Assembly: GCF_004367585.1 (NCBI RefSeq)
Contig: NZ_CP038015.1
Span: 2,610,001 to 2,674,000, forward strand
DNA from: Paenisporosarcina antarctica
GTDB lineage: Bacteria > Bacillota > Bacilli > Bacillales_A > Planococcaceae
Direction: 5' to 3'
Length of the DNA stretch: 64,000 nucleotides
The position numbers and the translations under genes are program-made. Positions 28,941 to 37,015 of this stretch are shown here, one piece after another. Below the pieces are notes generated by a model. The model had not been told where the DNA came from, made no database searches, and saw nothing but the letters and a program-made list of their open reading frames with translations. Position 1 is the first letter of the stretch; every line of letters begins with the position of its first letter.

Positions 28941-29345
28941 TTAGATTTCAATGACACTATTCGACTCTAGTGAAGTTCTCAATTGATCAATGTCGTTAAA
29001 TGGGCTTGTTCTAACGATGGAACTTAAATGATGCATACCGGAAGCAATTAACTCTTGATTGTTCTCATTCATTCCTTTATCAATTAATTCAAAAGTTTTA
29101 TCAATTGCATCTCTTCGTTCTCTAAATATGTGTTCAAAAATGCTTCTGTATAAATCATATTTAAGTTCAATTTCTCTTAATGCAATTTCTCGTTGCATTT
29201 GTATTTGTGCAATTTCTCGTTCCGTAACTTGATGTTCTCTATATGCTTCGCCAACAACTTTGAAGAAGCTTAAAATATCTTGTTTAGGTAAAATTTTTAC
29301 TACTTCCTGAATTCTTTGCAAAGCTAGTACATTTGTATTTCCCAC
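28941..29345 (-). CDS. Cytoplasmic coiled-coil protein, unknown
   Basis: 134 residues, GTG 29345 with GGGGGA eight bases upstream. Predicted long helix with alternating Glu/Arg (REIAQIQMQREIALREIELKY) and a helical C-terminus. It starts three bases after the stop of the gene at 29349, so the two are translationally linked. Function unknown; it is likely a partner of the glycine-rich membrane protein. Confidence 0.65.
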   Translation of the reverse strand: MGNTNVLALQRIQEVVKILPKQDILSFFKVVGEAYREHQVTEREIAQIQMQREIALREIELKYDLYRSIFEHIFRERRDAIDKTFELIDKGMNENNQELIASGMHHLSSIVRTSPFNDIDQLRTSLESNSVIEI

Positions 29346-29348
29346 TAA

Positions 29349-30272
29349 TTATTCCCCCTTTAGATTCACTATTGTCGTATCGATTAAAATTGAAAAACTT
29401 GTAGCGAGGTTTCCAATATACTGTATATTTTCTATATCTTTTTTGGTATAATAACTCCTTTTAAAAACTTTTTTCCGAATTAGTTTTATCCATTTTGACA
29501 GAAATTTATATGGAAACAACACTTTATTTATCTTTGTTACTTCATGATTAAAAACCTCTCTAGATTTTTCTAGTGCAAACTTCAATTCTTTAGCTCGCTC
29601 AGCCATAAGCTCCATTGAAAGGACTTGCTCTTCCATCTGATCTATAGATTTTAAAATAATATTCATCTCTAGTTCAATTTCTTTTATTTTCTTCCCAGCT
29701 TTCACATGGCTAAAAGCACCATAAGCTACTAATGCAGGTACTGCTACTAGACCGCCAAGAACAGTAGTCCCTAAAGCCATTCCTCCTCCCCCTGCTGCAA
29801 GTGCTCCACCACCAAACCAAGCGAGTGTCGCATTGGTAGCAGCGGCACCTGATAGAGTTGCAATAGTTGCTCCTGTGGTAGCCGCTCCAAAACTTGATAC
29901 TAGAGCCCATGATCCTAGTGCAGTACCTATACCAGTTGATATACCTTTTGTTGTATTAATAGCCATTTCCCCTGCAGTTAAAGTTGAGTAGATTTGTTGA
30001 AAATCTACTCTTTCATTAATCTCAAGTAAACCTTTATCAGCTAAATTACGATCCTTAATTTGAATTGTCTCAATTATGTGTGAAATTTTTTTTAAGACTC
30101 TGATTGAATTTACTTTTTCAACAATTAATTTTTCTAAATCCTTGTTAAGCAAATCAGTTTTATTTTTCACTTTTTCGTTTAATTGTCCATAATCATCAAC
30201 TAACTCATCATAATCTTCTACTTTTCTTTCAATTCTACCTGATGCCCCTAGAGTAATAATATTATTAAACAT
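29349..30272 (-). CDS. Coiled-coil protein with a glycine/alanine-rich hydrophobic core
   Basis: 307 residues from ATG 30272 (GGGGGAAGC just upstream; a longer frame to 30329 has no ribosome site). Charged coiled coils flank a hydrophobic centre of about 95 residues (about 105-200) made of short Gly/Ala-rich blocks: TGIGTALGSWALVSSFGAAT, ATNATLAWFGGGALAAGGGG and MALGTTVLGGLVAVPALVAY. Such segments can insert into membranes as helical hairpins, as in pore-forming effectors and membrane-remodelling proteins. Together with the coiled-coil partner downstream it could form a two-gene effector system. Family not recognised. Confidence 0.68.
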   Translation of the reverse strand: MFNNIITLGASGRIERKVEDYDELVDDYGQLNEKVKNKTDLLNKDLEKLIVEKVNSIRVLKKISHIIETIQIKDRNLADKGLLEINERVDFQQIYSTLTAGEMAINTTKGISTGIGTALGSWALVSSFGAATTGATIATLSGAAATNATLAWFGGGALAAGGGGMALGTTVLGGLVAVPALVAYGAFSHVKAGKKIKEIELEMNIILKSIDQMEEQVLSMELMAERAKELKFALEKSREVFNHEVTKINKVLFPYKFLSKWIKLIRKKVFKRSYYTKKDIENIQYIGNLATSFSILIDTTIVNLKGE

Positions 30273-30561
30273 TTGCTTCCCCCTGAGATAGATAAAGCAG
30301 TAATTGTTAAGTAGAACCTTTTGTACCAAAGAATATTTGCAACTATTCTCTAATAAAAATATACTAGTTGAAAGTTACATAAACTCTTCATTTTTACCAT
30401 TTACTGTTTATATTTATTACTTTTATCATACGACATATGAATCATTTAATCTCTACAATATTGTCGACAAAAAACGACATCTTGGCTTATAAGTAATAAT
30501 GTGATTACTAAGGTTTTAGTCGTACAATCCTAGAGCTTACTGTATTTAAACATAGTAAAAA

Positions 30562-30607
30562 CCTCCAATATTAAAATTACACATTATTGTAATTTTAATA
30601 TTGGAGG
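30562..30607. terminator. Perfect 19-bp inverted repeat, terminator-like
   Basis: CCTCCAATATTAAAATTAC (30562) and GTAATTTTAATATTGGAGG (ending 30607) with loop ACATTATT. On the minus strand it is followed by five T. It lies upstream of the gene cluster at 30272 and insulates it from minus-strand transcription. Confidence 0.6.
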
Positions 30608-30659
30608 TGACAGTAATTATAAAAGGATTCTCAGGTTAGGTAACCTTGGTTGAGGAAAC

Positions 30660-30705
30660 GGGTGGCACCTTTTCCCCTTTTGGTACCTTTGTATTTTGGA
30701 TAATA
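30660..30705 (+). repeat. R1 hairpin, left half only
   Basis: GGGTGGCACCTTTTCCCC ... GGTACCTTTGTATTTTGGATAA without the right arm; it abuts a decayed secreted-protein gene. Confidence 0.65.
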
Positions 30706-30957
30706 TTCAATTTTACTACCAGCGTCAAAGTTAATAACGATAGGTTCTTTGTTATCATCGAATTTAACAATACCACCTTTAATCCTTCTTTTCTTCTGCT
30801 GGATTCATCGCCGTAATGCTATCTAACTTAGCATTATCTTTTTCTAGTTAGGATTGTACATGGGCGGTAACGGGTGCTGCTGTGCTTGCTGATGCATAGA
30901 TAAGTGTTAACATTACTAGTGACAAAGGAATAGCCAATAAGCGGTTCTTCTACACAT
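30706..30957 (-). pseudogene. Decayed secreted-protein gene
   Basis: Read on the minus strand after AGGAGAAATT and ATG 30957, one frame gives a good signal peptide (KNRLLAIPLSLVMLTLIYAS then ASTAAPVTAH) and stops; further frames give LEKDNAKLDSITAMNPAEEK and GGIVKFDDNKEPIVINFDAG. At least two frame changes or stops separate these pieces, so a small secreted protein gene has been lost, next to an R1 fragment. Confidence 0.55.
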
Positions 30958-31105
30958 AATTTCTCCTATAATTATATTTACTTACCATGTTAGTAAGTTA
31001 TAATTAGGGAATATTCAGACTATTACCACTATATTAGAAAAAATAGTAATTTTGTATTAAAATAACTTCTATTGACGGATAGAAGTTAATAAAATGATGG
31101 CAAAC

Positions 31106-31138
31106 AAAAAGTGGAGGATTAGTCCCTCCACTTTTTTT
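31106..31138 (+). terminator. Intrinsic terminator hairpin
   Basis: AAAAGTGGAGG and CCTCCACTTTT with loop ATTAGTC, then T run. No plus-strand gene reads into it now; it is A-rich on the other side too, so it may end the minus-strand DHODH-fusion transcript after the R1 copy. Confidence 0.7.
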
Positions 31139-31181
31139 ATTTTCTTCAGTTGTAATTGCATTTTTACTTAGTGACTACCAT

Positions 31182-31270
31182 GGGTGGCACCTTTTCCCTG
31201 TTTGGTACCTGTGCATTTTGGATACAACAGTGCCACCCAACTCCTAGCTGGAGATATACCCAATTCCTCC
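31182..31270 (+). repeat. Interspersed repeat R1, copy 9 (hairpin plus short flank)
   Basis: Hairpin 31182-31238 (GGGTGGCACC ... AGTGCCACCC) followed by AACTCCTAGCTGGAGATATA. It lies directly at the 3' end of the minus-strand DHODH-fusion gene. Confidence 0.78.
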
Positions 31271-31274
31271 AACC

Positions 31275-33080
31275 TCACAAGTCAACTTCCCTCATATGGA
31301 AAAAGCGATACGTAGTAACCAGCCCAATAATAAATAGACTTAAAGCAAAATAGGCAGGAAGTAAATGGATAAACGTGGTGTAGCCAATTAAAAGATGAAT
31401 CGATATGGCAGCTGCGAAAGCTGGGAGGCCACCAATAAGTAGCGTCCACCATACCCATTTGTTCCCTTGTTGGAATCCCCACAAAGACAACGTAAGAACT
31501 AAAAACCCAACACTCAGTAAAGCACTCCCAAAACCAGCGCGATCATGCGCTATGACAGATAATAGCCTTTCATTAAAGGCATGAAGCATCTCTGGGGACA
31601 TACAAATATACAGTAAATCAGTTGGCACAAAGATCTTCGTAACGCCTACAAATGAAATAATGATACCTCCAAGAATGAACGAGAACCCTAGGGTAACAAA
31701 TGCAAGTTGACCAAATAAACTGCGTCTCCAACTGACGTGATTTCTTGTATTAAATGACGAAGGGGTTCCATTCAAATGTCTTGTCTTTATAAAACCAACT
31801 ATATAAAAAGGTAAAAGTATGAGCCAGAAGATGAGGTGGAGCCAATCAAAATAGCCATACCCAATGAATAGAAAGATTCCCATAAAGCCAATGATGGCAG
31901 CCAAATCAATCGCTTGTTTTGCCCAAAGTAAGCCATTGCGTACCCCATATCTCGCTAAAGACATATAAACAATCCCACCAGAAATCATGGTGCCCGCGAG
32001 TGTCATTCGGTCATGTGCCATAAAGAATAAAATCCGCTCATTAAATAACAGGATTTCATCCCTTTCCATTCCAAGAAACTGCTCATCATATGGCAGAATG
32101 ATCGAGGTTAAGCTAAAAAGAAGCGCTAAAAAACCACCAGTTAAAATCATCAAACCAAATAACCAATACCAAATCCAGGTTGTATTTGTTGGGTATTCAG
32201 GTTGTACTTCCGAAAGCAATGCTTCGTTAATTCGTTTAGTTAGCCCTGGCCCTGACAAAACATAGCCACCTGATAACAAAACAAGGGACGCACCGGCACC
32301 CAGTAACGACAATGCATCAGCCGGTTCATTAATCCCGCCGACCGTAAGAATAGGTAGTTCAAAGTGATGAGCTCTTAAAAACTGAACCCCGTCTAGTAAT
32401 TTTGACAGATTTTCTTCAGATGATTGGTTTAATTGTTCATCCAAGACAACACCAGAAAAATTAGTTTGAATTTGTTCAATAGGTAGTTCTTCTACTTGAT
32501 TGACAGGTACAGCCAAATAAATGGGTTTATTTGATGTGTGGTGAAATCTCTCGAAACTAGTCGATTGTACAACAAATGCATCTGCGTACATGTCTAACTT
32601 CTCCAGCATTTCTACTTGTTCATCAACCGTTCCCGCTAACCTAATCAAAAGCGGTTGCTTTGGTTTCCACTTTTTAAGCTGTTGAAGTGTTTGATCAATT
32701 CCAATGGATTCATAGTGGGGTGAGAACTCAATCATTTGCTTAGTATAGTTAATGGAAGGAGTGGTAGCATCCGTGACACTATTTTTCGTTACTGGACCGA
32801 CTTCTATAAAACCAAATCCTAGATTAGAAAATGCCTTAGATCCTGTTAATAAAGGATCTATTTTACCAGATAGTCCGACCGGATTTGGAAACGTGATGTC
32901 TTGAATCTCTCTTTGCACTAAAACAGATGATTCCTCTCGACCTAAAAAGTTAATGAAGCGTCCTCCACCGGGAAGAGATGCGATTCTAGTCATCCCGCTG
33001 TGGATAAACTCTCTTGAAACAGGAGGAGGAAGCTTTTTTGAAATTGGTTTAAATAAAACATGGTATGACCAATCAGGCAT
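31275..33080 (-). CDS. Dihydroorotate-dehydrogenase-like domain fused to a duplicated membrane domain
   Basis: 601 residues. Residues 1-310 resemble class 2 (quinone-linked) DHODH: NPVGLSGKIDPLLTGSKAFS, NLGFGFIEVGPVT and the FMN-phosphate end LTVGGINEPADALSLLGAGASLVLLSGG with GPGLTKRINEAL. The catalytic serine loop (usually N-x-S-S-P-N-T) is not recognisable (VVQSTSFERFHHTS), so ordinary pyrimidine synthesis is doubtful. The C-terminal half has about eight membrane helices and an internal duplication, NERILFFMAHDRMTLAGTMI versus NERLLSVIAHDRAGFGSALL. ATG 33080 follows GAGGAG by nine bases; the longer frame to a GTG at 33131 lacks a ribosome site. It may be a membrane flavin oxidoreductase with quinone or another carrier; substrate unknown. 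Confidence 0.78.
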   Translation of the reverse strand: MPDWSYHVLFKPISKKLPPPVSREFIHSGMTRIASLPGGGRFINFLGREESSVLVQREIQDITFPNPVGLSGKIDPLLTGSKAFSNLGFGFIEVGPVTKNSVTDATTPSINYTKQMIEFSPHYESIGIDQTLQQLKKWKPKQPLLIRLAGTVDEQVEMLEKLDMYADAFVVQSTSFERFHHTSNKPIYLAVPVNQVEELPIEQIQTNFSGVVLDEQLNQSSEENLSKLLDGVQFLRAHHFELPILTVGGINEPADALSLLGAGASLVLLSGGYVLSGPGLTKRINEALLSEVQPEYPTNTTWIWYWLFGLMILTGGFLALLFSLTSIILPYDEQFLGMERDEILLFNERILFFMAHDRMTLAGTMISGGIVYMSLARYGVRNGLLWAKQAIDLAAIIGFMGIFLFIGYGYFDWLHLIFWLILLPFYIVGFIKTRHLNGTPSSFNTRNHVSWRRSLFGQLAFVTLGFSFILGGIIISFVGVTKIFVPTDLLYICMSPEMLHAFNERLLSVIAHDRAGFGSALLSVGFLVLTLSLWGFQQGNKWVWWTLLIGGLPAFAAAISIHLLIGYTTFIHLLPAYFALSLFIIGLVTTYRFFHMREVDL

Positions 33081-33149
33081 TTTTGATGCTCCTCTAATAC
33101 GTCTAAGTGACTGTATTGTACCATTTTCCACCTAATTGAAACACAAATT

Positions 33150-33650
33150 CTGGTGTGTACAGGCACTTTGGTTTACTAGAGAATAGTCACTTACTGCTCA
33201 GAAAAAAAGCCGCCGAAGATGCGGCAGCTCGTAGCTATCTTTAAAGTATCCATCACGTTCTTTGAAAGAAGGGTTTCACACACTTTCACGTACCTATGTA
33301 AGACACCAAGTATCCCTCAATGTTTGGCTTACACAAGTACGCAAGACCCTGGCTTGAAGAGAGCACAGCGAGAGTGTTATCTCTAACATTGCATCGACTA
33401 GGTTTCCGGCTCACTTTGGACGGCACACCTACTGCATCATAACCTTGAGAATAGGAAACTAGCGATGTGACGTTGTCACATCGCTAGTTTCATTTCAGAT
33501 AGGCAATTTTCGGTGGATGTGCGTCCGTCGCTCGCCTTTCAACCTTCACGTGTAAAGTTCCATGATTTTGGTTTACTAGATTGGTACCATACACTCTATA
33601 ATTAGTATCGCCGAAGATGAGGGCAGCTCGTAGCTAACTTTAAAGATGTT
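33150..33650 (+). repeat. Interspersed repeat R1, copy 10 (rearranged order)
   Basis: Modules occur in order e, f, b, variable hairpin, d, e: GCCGCCGAAGATGCGGCAGC (33210), palindrome GTACCTATGTAAG/GCTTACACAAGTAC, GGTTTCCGGCTC, hairpin GAAACTAGCGATGTGAC/GTCACATCGCTAGTTTC (33455-33491), GATGTGCGTCCGTCGCTCGC and a second GCCGAAGATGAGGGCAGCTC. The order shows that modules shuffle or that two copies recombined. Confidence 0.82.
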
Positions 33651-33666
33651 TTCACCTACACCTGTT

Positions 33667-34107
33667 TCAATATCTATAAACGCTATCACATGTTCCGCCA
33701 ATTGGTTCATAAAAACAATGTTGTTTAAATTGACCTGCAAAAGGTTGATTGTACCATGTTGGAGGGCAAGGTCCATATGGATTAAAGTACCAAAGGGCGT
33801 ATTTCCCTGGATGTTTTCCCCAAAAATCCAAAGTCTGTCTTGCTAATCTTTTTTCAACTTCTCTCGCTCTCTGATAAAATAGATTACCTTTTTGAACAGC
33901 TTCAAAAGAATAATTTCCTCCTTGAATATGAAAAATGACATCTCTAATTGTTCTTACATCCCTAAAGTCTAAACAATCAGATCTAGCACGATTAACAATT
34001 ACATTTCCAACATATAACATTCCTTGCTGACCTTCACCCTCGGCTTCTGCTCGCATCATCCTTGCCATTAACTCAACGTCTGAATCTCGGTACTTTATTC
34101 TCGGCAT
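33667..34107 (-). CDS. cwlJ: Spore cortex-lytic cell wall hydrolase, CwlJ-like
   Basis: 146 residues, the length of CwlJ rather than the longer SleB. It is the hydrolase_2 (SleB/CwlJ) catalytic domain alone: MARMMRAEAEGEGQQGMLYV with the catalytic Glu (E21/E23 region), VGNVIVNRARSDCLDFRDVR, FYQRAREVEKRLARQT, and LWYFNPYGPCPPTWYNQPFA with KQHCFYEP. The enzyme cleaves muramic-lactam peptidoglycan of the spore cortex during germination. There is no signal peptide, as in CwlJ, which is placed in the coat by the mother cell. No gerQ neighbour is visible. ATG 34107 follows AGGGGTG by six bases. It shows that the organism forms spores. Confidence 0.9.
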   Translation of the reverse strand: MPRIKYRDSDVELMARMMRAEAEGEGQQGMLYVGNVIVNRARSDCLDFRDVRTIRDVIFHIQGGNYSFEAVQKGNLFYQRAREVEKRLARQTLDFWGKHPGKYALWYFNPYGPCPPTWYNQPFAGQFKQHCFYEPIGGTCDSVYRY

Positions 34108-34186
34108 TTATTCACCCCTATATATAGTATGAAAAAAGCCATTAATTAGAATCTAATTATTTTCGCGCTTTTCATTGCAAGGTGAT

Positions 34187-34460
34187 GGGTGGCATCTTTC
34201 CCCCTTTTGGTACCTGTGCAATTTGACGACAATAGTGCCACCCGACTCAAGAGGACAAGTCACGATGCGTTGTTAAGTCACGCACATGAAGGTTTCCGGC
34301 TCGCTTTGGACGGCAGAACTGCTGCATCATGGCCTAGATAGTAAGAAGAATGGACACTTACCTCATAGAAAAGAATCTGCAGAAGTTAAAATTTCGGCAT
34401 CTCATAGCTAACTTAATGAATCATTCTGCGTTTTTTTAAAGAAGGGTTTCCACACTATAC
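34187..34460 (+). repeat. Interspersed repeat R1, copy 11
   Basis: Hairpin 34187-34243 (GGGTGGCATC ... AGTGCCACCC), ACTCAAGAGGACAAGTCAC, GGTTTCCGGCTCGCTTTGGA, a decayed e module (GCAGAAGTTAAAATTTCGGC) and the start of f. Confidence 0.8.
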
Positions 34461-34759
34461 AGTTTGCAATCTCTGGCTTGAAACTTTACAGACCAAAGAT
34501 AAATGGTGGCAGACAACGATTTTAGTTGGTGTGCCTGGCAGAACGCAGTGAAGCTTGGCGACCTAGGACTTCCGCTGCGCATGATTCAGTGGGGGGAGTT
34601 CGTTAAAGAAGCAGCCTGGCTATGGTCTGCGATTCTATGTATTGAAAAATGCCGAACTTTGAAAAAGCTTCGGCATTTTTGAGAATATTATATACTTGTA
34701 TTCTTTTCAACTTCTGTTCTAGGAATCTCTAAATTGGGTAAAAGGATTTATCAAGTTGA
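34461..34759. other. Gene-free stretch with a GC-richer remnant and a terminator
   Basis: A plus-strand frame at about 34511-34680 reads DNDFSWCAWQNAVKLGDLGL and QWGEFVKEAAWLW but has no start or ribosome site and may be a decayed gene piece. GAAAAATGCCGAA/TTCGGCATTTTT (34642-34682) is a bidirectional terminator for the minus-strand GDPD gene. Confidence 0.45.
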
Positions 34760-35593
34760 TTACTTTTCTTTTCTTGGGTCAACATAGTCAGGATAGTCCG
34801 TAATAATACCGTCCACTTTCATTTCCAGAAGAAAGTCAGCAGATGCCTGACTACGTACTGTCCATGATTGTATTTTCATTCCTAGTGAGTGTACTAGATT
34901 GACTAGGTCTTCGTTGATTAATCCGTAACTTGGATTAAAATAATCAGCGTATGCACTAAACTCTTTTAAAGCTTGTGGTGTTGTATGTGCTTTTGACCAT
35001 GTCAGCACTCCAATTGGAATATTCGGTAGAAGGGTGTTCATTTTTTTCATAGATTCAAAGTTAAACGATTGAAGGATCATTTTTTGATTTTGCGGTTTAT
35101 CAAGATTGCGATCTTTTAATTCCTCAGCAATGCTTTCTTCAATGCCAGGATAGAGTTCTGGAGCCTTTAATTCAAGTAAAATACCAATCTTCCCATGATA
35201 TTTGTCTAGAACTTGGTCAAACGTAGGGATTTTTTCTCCAGCAAATTCAGTGCCCTTCCAGCTTCCTGCATCTAGACTTCTCAGTTCATTCAAAGTTAAG
35301 TCTCTTACATACCCACTGCCATCTGTTGTTCTATCAACTGAAGTATCGTGAATTATGACTAATTCACCATCTTTAGTTCTTTGAATATCCATCTCGATAT
35401 AGTCTGCTTTCATTTCTATTGCTTTGTCAAAAGCAGCCATCGTATTTTCAGGCGCATAGCCTGCCGCACCACGATGGGCTATATTATCTACTTTCCTTAC
35501 TTCTCCAGTTGATTCTTCAGCAAAAGCCTGTGTTAACGGACTAAATAAAATTAGTAATGATAATCCTGTACCCAATAATGTTTTTTTATTCAC
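34760..35593 (-). CDS. Secreted glycerophosphodiester phosphodiesterase
   Basis: 277 residues. A Sec signal peptide (KKTLLGTGLSLLILFSPLTQ, likely cut after AFA) precedes a GDPD TIM-barrel. Catalytic and metal features: HRGAAGYAPENT (H40, R41), YIEMDIQRTKDGELVIIHD (E67, D69, H82), LLELKAP and the final WTVRSQASAD with DGIITDYPD. It hydrolyses glycerophosphodiesters, or wall teichoic acid ends, to glycerol 3-phosphate outside the cell, as GlpQ does. GTG 35593 is chosen (GGAG nine bases upstream); ATG 35602 overlaps that site. Monocistronic. Confidence 0.9.
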   Translation of the reverse strand: MNKKTLLGTGLSLLILFSPLTQAFAEESTGEVRKVDNIAHRGAAGYAPENTMAAFDKAIEMKADYIEMDIQRTKDGELVIIHDTSVDRTTDGSGYVRDLTLNELRSLDAGSWKGTEFAGEKIPTFDQVLDKYHGKIGILLELKAPELYPGIEESIAEELKDRNLDKPQNQKMILQSFNFESMKKMNTLLPNIPIGVLTWSKAHTTPQALKEFSAYADYFNPSYGLINEDLVNLVHSLGMKIQSWTVRSQASADFLLEMKVDGIITDYPDYVDPRKEK

Positions 35594-35989
35594 TATTATC
35601 ATCTCCTATTCTATTACGTTTGTATTGCTACTACTGGTTAATTAAACATAGCATTCCTATAGTTATTTTCACCGTGTTTATGTAGAGGGTAATTGAGAAA
35701 ACCTACTTTCATCTTGCTTTTATAGGAATTCCTTGTCTTTTCTGTAATGGAAATTTTGCAATGGTTCCAACAACTCTACCGATTGCTAAAAATGAAAGGG
35801 TGACTATAGGAAGAGCTTTTTTCATCAAATCTGTTTGATCCGTTTAGGGCCTCCTCATATTTGACTTGCTCTGTTAGTGTAGTTGTTGAATATGAAGAGG
35901 GTATGAATACTGTGTTAAGACATTATTAGAATAATTACCCATATTACAATTCGTATTTTTTTAATGGATCGTTCTATCAGAGAGAGGGC

Positions 35990-36100
35990 ACTGAATACAA
36001 CCAAAGTCCCGCCATATAAAAAGCACTGTTTCCACAACATCCTAAATCTCCCCAAAATATGCATAGCTGTACCTCTGAGCCAAACCCAAAGATGGATTAT
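35990..36100 (+). repeat. Interspersed repeat R4, copy 2
   Basis: GAATACAACCAAAGTCCCGCC, TTTCCACAACATCCTAAATC and AAACCCAAAGATGG match copy 1 at 25745-25855 in order and orientation. Confidence 0.6.
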
Positions 36101-36204
36101 TTTTTTTGACTAATCGAACATCCCTACCATCATCTATTTCCCTTCATCCCCCCATTTTAAAAATTTTCATCATTTTCCGATTCTGTGTCCCTTTTTAACA
36201 TTTT

Positions 36205-36264
36205 CCCCAGAGAAACGACATGTTTTCCCTAGGGATACGACACGTTTCTCTGGGGGAAACGTGT
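36205..36264 (+). promoter_or_regulatory. Overlapping palindromes upstream of the sigma factor gene
   Basis: CCCCAGAGAAACG (36205) pairs perfectly with CGTTTCTCTGGGG (36243-36255). The right arm also forms a second palindrome, ACACGTTTC/GAAACGTGT (36240-36264). The two folds are mutually exclusive. GAAACG-type boxes repeat three times. Either an RNA switch-like leader or an operator array about 100 bases before the start codon. Confidence 0.5.
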
Positions 36265-36355
36265 ATTTTCACCATTGGACTGAATTATTTGATTCTCCTA
36301 CACTGTTGTTACCTGGGAATAACTCTGATGTGCACATTGGCAAGGCAGTAGGAAA

Positions 36356-36841
36356 ATGACGAATTTTGAAGAAGTGTTGGAGCAGTACGAACCTATGATT
36401 TATGCGTGTTTACGGAAGTTACGTATTTACAAAAATCATGAGTCGTTTATTCAAGTTGGGCGAATTGGGCTGTGGAAAGCTTGGCTGCGATTTGATGAAA
36501 CAAAAGGGGATTTTACGCCTTTTGCTTTCCGCAGTATTTATGGAAGTTTGCTAGATGAGTTGAAAAAAGAAACAAAAGATGATCGCCTGGTTCCCGCAGA
36601 GGACCAAATTCTTGAACTGATGGTCAATAAGCATAGTCGCACAAATTGCATCGAATGGTCTGAGAAGGTTAAAGAAGCTTTGTCGCAGTTAAAACTGCAT
36701 GAACAACAACTGATTCACTTGTTGTTTGTCGAAGGGTATTCGCTGGATGAGGTAGTCGTTCACTTAGGAGTTTCGAAGTCTTGCGTCAAGAAAAGAAGAG
36801 AGCGTACTTTGGATAAACTAAAAGAAATGATGACAAATTAA
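36356..36841 (+). CDS. Small sigma-70-family RNA polymerase sigma factor
   Basis: 161 residues with sigma region 2 (YEPMIYACLRKL ... FIQVGRIGLWKAWLRFDETK, then FTPFAFRSIYGSLLDELKKE) and region 4 (LHEQQLIHLLFVEGYSLDEV and LGVSKSCVKKRRERTLDKLK); no region 1.1 or 3. It is close to SigI-independent, ECF-like sigma-70 proteins of Bacillales (YlaC/SigO-like size). No anti-sigma gene follows. The leader holds overlapping palindromes. The target promoters are unknown; ComK is encoded 1.2 kb downstream on the other strand. Confidence 0.85.
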   Translation: MTNFEEVLEQYEPMIYACLRKLRIYKNHESFIQVGRIGLWKAWLRFDETKGDFTPFAFRSIYGSLLDELKKETKDDRLVPAEDQILELMVNKHSRTNCIEWSEKVKEALSQLKLHEQQLIHLLFVEGYSLDEVVVHLGVSKSCVKKRRERTLDKLKEMMTN

Positions 36842-36852
36842 TACACGAGAAA

Positions 36853-36882
36853 AATGCCCACCTATCAATTAGGTGGGCATTA
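36853..36882 (+). terminator. Intrinsic terminator after the sigma gene
   Basis: AATGCCCACCTA and TAGGTGGGCATT with loop TCAAT, followed by a weak T tract. Confidence 0.85.
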
Positions 36883-36969
36883 TTTGACTCTTACTGCAGT
36901 CAAAGAATTAGTTTCTGTTGCAATTTATGCTACTAAACAGTTTCAAACGGCATATATTCAGCTCAGCAT

Positions 36970-37015
36970 CTAAAGGTGCCACCGATATAGTGTATATTCT
37001 GAATTTTTTTTACAC
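36970..37015 (+). repeat. R2 repeat, 3' end
   Basis: GGTGCCACC followed by TAGTGTATATTCTGAATTTT and TTTTTACACAGATACTC, the R2 terminus. It overlaps the last codons of the minus-strand gene at 37010. Confidence 0.55.

Larger units (their letters stand above)
35594..36355. other. 762-base stretch with small features only
   Basis: Holds a possible 38-residue minus-strand membrane peptide (ATG 35825 to TGA 35709; MKKALPIVTLSFLAIGRVVG then basic), with no good ribosome site; an R4 copy (35990-36100); and palindromes ahead of the sigma gene (36205-36264). Confidence 0.4.
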
